Assembly (NCBI GenBank): GCA_049242885.1
Contig: JBMLOQ010000147.1
Span: forward strand, 1-10,608
Length of the DNA: 10,608 nucleotides
Direction of reading: 5' to 3'
Origin: CAIVPM01 sp049242885
Lineage (GTDB): Bacteria; Bacteroidota; Bacteroidia; Chitinophagales; Chitinophagaceae
The notes below the pieces were generated by a model. That model made no database searches, was not told where the DNA came from, and saw only the letters and a program-made list of their open reading frames with translations. Below are positions 7,898 through 10,608 of this stretch, in pieces (within the stretch, counting starts at the first letter, position 1; the number at the start of each line of letters is the position of its first letter). A program made the translations under genes and the position numbers.

Positions 7898-7997
7898 NNN
7901 NNNNNNNNNNNNNNNNNNNNNNNNNNNNNNNNNNNNNNNNNNNNNNNNNNNNNNNNNNNNNNNNNNNNNNNNNNNNNNNNNNNNNNNNNNNNNNNNN
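7898..7997. other. Assembly gap (100 N)
   Basis: Exactly 100 N, the conventional length for a gap of unknown size. Because the flanks are the same 55-mer, the gap probably has negative length: removing 7898-8052 would give one continuous sequence in which the glycosylhydrolase-like gene stop falls at 7843-7845. Confidence 0.97.
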
Positions 7998-8052
7998 TTA
8001 TTTTACTTCTACCCAATTACTCAAAACATTGTTTTTGCTTACACTAGCTATA
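7998..8052. repeat. 55-base copy to the right of the gap
   Basis: Right-hand copy of the 55-mer at 7843-7897. It is the genuine 3' end of the glycosylhydrolase-like gene, since the reading frame runs through it without a break from 9449 to the TAA at 8000-7998. Confidence 0.93.
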
Positions 8053-9449
8053 AATAATTTTTGCCCTTGATGTTGGCTGAGGTTTATTGTAGTGCTTTGC
8101 TCATAAATAATATTTTTTACAGTTGCATTTTGGGTAGTTTCTCCAGCTATTATTATATAACCTTTAATGGGTTTTGAGCCTGAATAACTAAGTTGTAAAT
8201 TATTTTCTAGCTTTACCAATGTTGGGGTTTGTGGTGCTACATTATCAATCCAAGGCATTGCAGGTGTAAGGGCTGGGGCTGCATAATAATTGTTGCGTAA
8301 ACTATCGTTCCAACCAAATGGGTTTCTATCAAAACTTTTACTACTAAAATATACACTGCCTTGAGTTGTTGAGTATTGTCTTAGCAAGTTAATTTGAGTA
8401 GGAATTTCGTTTGCATCTTTCCAGCCTTTTCCTCCAGCTCTGTATATTCCATGCCCAATATATAAATCTCTACCAAAGCAGTTTTTGTTCCACCAATCTA
8501 ACAATACATCATATCTATTGGTAGGATGATTCATTTCCCAGTATAATTGGGGTACACAATAATCCATCCAACCGTTTTGTAACCATTTTCTAATGTCGGC
8601 ATATAATTCATCATAATTATTTCCACCACCAGTTGTATTACTTCCATTTGGATCGTCTTTAAGGCTTCTCCATACACCAAAAGGACTAATTCCAAATTTT
8701 ACTCTATGAGGGTGTGTTGTAATAACATCCCATAAATTTTTTATAATACTATCGCAATTGCTTCTTCTCCAATCTGCTTTACTTAAACCATTACCATATT
8801 TAAGGTAGCTTTCTTCGTCGGGAAATTCTTTGCCAGCTATTTTATAAGGATAAAAATAATCATCCATGTGCAAGCCATCAATATCATACCTATCAATTAA
8901 ATCTCTAACCACCCTAAGCGTGTGTTGCCTTACTTCGGGTAAAGCAGGGTTAAAATATTTATGATCTCCATAAGTTAAAAACCACTCAGGTTTTATGTTG
9001 GTTAAGTGAGCAGGTGCAACTGGATTTTCTTTGTATTTAAAAACAGCTCTATAAGGATTTATCCAAGCGTGTAATTCCATGCCACGTTTGTGGCATTCTA
9101 TAATCATAAACTCCAAGGGATCGTAAAAAGGTGTTGGAGGCAAGCCTTGAGTACCATTTAAAAAAATACTCCACGGCTCGTATTGGCTTGAAAAAAAAGC
9201 ATCACCAGCAGGGCGAACTTGCATTACAATAGCATTCATGCCATTGGCTTTATGAAAATCAATAATTTTTATAAACTCTAATTTTTGAGAATCCACTGGC
9301 ATTCCTTTTCTGCTAGGATAATCTATGTTGGCAACAGTTGCAACCCACACTGCCCTAAATTCGTGTGTTCTTAAGTTGCTAGATGATTGAGCAAAACCAT
9401 GTGTTTTAAAAATTATAACTAAAGCTAAAATGGCAAGAAGTTTTTGCAT
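7998..9449 (-). CDS. Secreted family 10 glycosylhydrolase-like protein (GHL10, DigH/YngK type)
   Basis: The 483-residue exported protein has a signal peptide at 1-20 (cleavage probably GFA/QSS). A TIM-barrel GHL10 domain (formerly DUF187) spans about 29-400. Family blocks are FRAVWVATVANIDYP (31-45), VMQVRPAGDAFF (75-86), ELHAWINPYR (125-134), DGLHMDDYFYPY (191-202), FGISPFGVWR (252-261) and DYCVPQLYWE (296-305). The acidic residues Asp196, Asp197 and Glu305 are candidate active-site residues. A C-terminal segment (about 405-483) looks like a small fibronectin-III-type beta domain. The E. coli relative DigH (YddW) cleaves peptidoglycan glycan strands lacking stem peptides, so a periplasmic cell-wall role is the best inference; another glycan substrate is possible. 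The protein is complete: its last 17 codons are merely repeated across the assembly gap. It starts 42 bases after fabH ends, on the same strand, with no evident Shine-Dalgarno sequence. Confidence 0.88.
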   Translation of the reverse strand: MQKLLAILALVIIFKTHGFAQSSSNLRTHEFRAVWVATVANIDYPSRKGMPVDSQKLEFIKIIDFHKANGMNAIVMQVRPAGDAFFSSQYEPWSIFLNGTQGLPPTPFYDPLEFMIIECHKRGMELHAWINPYRAVFKYKENPVAPAHLTNIKPEWFLTYGDHKYFNPALPEVRQHTLRVVRDLIDRYDIDGLHMDDYFYPYKIAGKEFPDEESYLKYGNGLSKADWRRSNCDSIIKNLWDVITTHPHRVKFGISPFGVWRSLKDDPNGSNTTGGGNNYDELYADIRKWLQNGWMDYCVPQLYWEMNHPTNRYDVLLDWWNKNCFGRDLYIGHGIYRAGGKGWKDANEIPTQINLLRQYSTTQGSVYFSSKSFDRNPFGWNDSLRNNYYAAPALTPAMPWIDNVAPQTPTLVKLENNLQLSYSGSKPIKGYIIIAGETTQNATVKNIIYEQSTTINLSQHQGQKLFIASVSKNNVLSNWVEVK

Positions 9450-9491
9450 AATTATGTTGTAAATAAAAGGATAAGAATAAATATTTAATAA

Positions 9492-10481
9492 TTAGTAAGC
9501 CCATTTTACTAAGGTTGCACCCCAAGTAAAACCTCCACCAAATGCAGCCAATACAATGTTATCACCTTTTTTTAGTTGGCTTTCCCATTCTACTAAACAC
9601 ATAGGAATAGTAGCAGCAGTTGTATTGCCATATTTGTTAATGTTTATCATTACTTTTTCTTTAGGTAAGCCCATTCTGTTGGCAGTTGCATCAATAATTC
9701 TAAGATTGGCTTGGTGTGGTACCAACCAAGCAATATCATCCCCTGTTAAGTTGTTTTTCTCTAACAATTCTGCACTTACATCTGCCATTCCTTTTACTGC
9801 AAATTTAAAAACAGATTGTCCTTCTTGGTAAGCAAAATGTTCTTTGGCCATAACTGTTTCAATGCTTGCAGGCTTAACAGAACCACCAGCTTTCATATGT
9901 AAAAATTTAGCTCCACTACCATCGCTTCTAAGCAAACTATCTTGTACACCAAAACCTTCTGTATTAGGTTCAAGCAATACAGCAGCAGCTGCATCACCAA
10001 AAAGAATACAAGTATTTCTATCTGTATAGTCAACAATGGCACTCATTTTATCGGCACCTACAACTATTACATTTTTGTATCGACCACTTTCTATGAAACT
10101 TGCACCTGTTGTAAGGGCATATAAAAAACCGCTGCATGCTGCAGCCAAATCAAATCCAAAAGCATTAGTTGCCCCCAATTTATCAGCTATTAAATTAGCA
10201 GTTGCTGGGAAAACATGGTCGGGAGTTACAGTTGCACAAATAATACAATCTATATCTGTTGCTGCAATTCCTCTTTTATCTAGGATTTGTTGAATTGCAG
10301 GTACAGCCATGTCGCTGCTTCCTTTACCTGGTTCTTTCAATATTCTTCTTTCAGTAATTCCTGTTCTAGTTCTTATCCACTCATCATTGGTATCTACCAT
10401 TTTTTCGAGGTCAAAATTGGTGAGTTTTGTTTCTGGGGCATAGCCACCAACAGCAGTAATTGCAGCAGTAATTTTTTGCAT
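9492..10481 (-). CDS. fabH: Beta-ketoacyl-ACP synthase III (FabH)
   Basis: Initiates type II fatty acid synthesis in the cytoplasm by condensing an acyl-CoA primer with malonyl-ACP. In Bacteroidota the primer is often branched, which cannot be judged from the sequence. The Cys-His-Asn triad is complete: Cys116 in DLAAACSGFLYAL, His256 in VPHQANLRIID and Asn286 in NKYGNTTAATIP. Other family marks are DEWIRTRTGITERRI (33-47), FGDAAAAVLLE (161-171) and the C-terminal FGGGFTWGA (314-322). Length 329 is standard, and ATG 10481 gives the usual N-terminus. The frame is open further upstream to the window edge without another ATG, which I take as chance in a pyrimidine-rich strand. plsX and rpmF, frequent upstream partners, are not seen in the 127 bases available. 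The gene may be co-transcribed with the downstream glycosylhydrolase-like gene (42-base gap). Some Bacteroidota carry several FabH paralogues, so this may not be the only one. Confidence 0.95.
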   Translation of the reverse strand: MQKITAAITAVGGYAPETKLTNFDLEKMVDTNDEWIRTRTGITERRILKEPGKGSSDMAVPAIQQILDKRGIAATDIDCIICATVTPDHVFPATANLIADKLGATNAFGFDLAAACSGFLYALTTGASFIESGRYKNVIVVGADKMSAIVDYTDRNTCILFGDAAAAVLLEPNTEGFGVQDSLLRSDGSGAKFLHMKAGGSVKPASIETVMAKEHFAYQEGQSVFKFAVKGMADVSAELLEKNNLTGDDIAWLVPHQANLRIIDATANRMGLPKEKVMININKYGNTTAATIPMCLVEWESQLKKGDNIVLAAFGGGFTWGATLVKWAY

Positions 10482-10504
10482 ATACTTTATTAAAAATTGA
10501 GTAG

Positions 10505-10512
10505 CAAATGTA
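10505..10512 (-). promoter_or_regulatory. Candidate Bacteroidota -7 box for fabH
   Basis: On the minus strand TACATTTG matches the TAnnTTTG consensus exactly, 23 bases before the fabH ATG, giving a plausible leader of about 15-20 bases. No TTG is visible at the -33 position. If it is real, fabH heads its own transcript rather than following plsX. Confidence 0.35.
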
Positions 10513-10562
10513 AGCGTTTGAGTGTTTTGTTGTAGATATTGATTGGGTAGAGATGCGAATCT

Positions 10563-10594
10563 TTTTTTGTTGAATAAACGTTTTTTGTGAATAA
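10563..10594. repeat. Imperfect direct repeat, about 15 bases, twice
   Basis: TTTTTTGTTGAATAA (10563-10577) recurs as TTTTTTGTGAATAA (10581-10594), one base shorter, 18 bases on. The 8-base palindrome AAACGTTT (10576-10583) spans the junction. It lies 80-115 bases upstream of fabH. It could be an operator-like site, but poly-T repeats are common in AT-rich spacers. Confidence 0.3.
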
Positions 10595-10608
10595 TAAGTT
10601 TAGCAAAG

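Noticed and set aside
10490..10606. Two minus-strand frames upstream of fabH are open to the window edge; one ends at a TAA at 10492-10490.
   Set aside because: The 38 codons resemble no known protein, including PlsX. The minus strand here is pyrimidine-rich, which lowers the chance of stop codons, so open frames are expected.

Overview
The window looks like ordinary chromosome from a low-GC, AT-rich (by eye about two-thirds A+T) Gram-negative member of the Bacteroidota, perhaps Chitinophagales or a relative. The evidence is the gene set (lipid A synthesis by LpxB, menaquinone synthesis by the futalosine route, a Bacteroidota-type 2-oxoacid:ferredoxin oxidoreductase beta subunit, a family 10 glycosylhydrolase-like envelope protein), the lack of strong Shine-Dalgarno sequences, and TAnnTTTG promoter-like boxes before several genes. 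The exact order or family cannot be fixed from the sequence alone. A 100-N scaffold gap shows that this is a draft, probably short-read or metagenomic, assembly.

Layout from left to right. Positions 1-1107 (+) hold mqnE, cut by the left edge. It overlaps tail-to-tail by 14 bases with nhaA (1094-2278, -). nhaA diverges from lpxB (2301-3404, +) across only 22 bases. lpxB converges on a two-gene unit on the minus strand, korB (5095-4064) followed after 6 bases by a HAD-family hydrolase (4057-3446). A 152-base divergent spacer separates korB from mutL (5248-7089, +). mutL converges on a minus-strand run that reads fabH (10481-9492), a secreted GHL10-type glycosylhydrolase (9449-7998) and a membrane-anchored Tim44-like protein (7788-7129). 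The last 127 bases lie upstream of fabH and contain no recognisable gene.

The genes do not form one pathway. Three concern the envelope or lipids (lpxB, fabH, the glycosylhydrolase-like gene). Three concern energy metabolism or ion balance (mqnE for menaquinone, korB for ferredoxin-linked 2-oxoacid oxidation, nhaA for Na+/H+ exchange). One is mismatch repair (mutL). I found no mobile element, CRISPR array, RNA gene or defence system, and no convincing new system.

The clearest anomaly is technical. The 55 bases left of the N gap (7843-7897) are identical to the 55 bases right of it (7998-8052), which is what two contigs overlapping by an assembly k-mer would give. The gap is therefore probably not real missing sequence. 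The biological points most worth a second look are a korB without an adjacent korA, a MutL whose C-terminal endonuclease and metal-binding motifs look degenerate, and a Tim44-like protein next to a cell-wall hydrolase.
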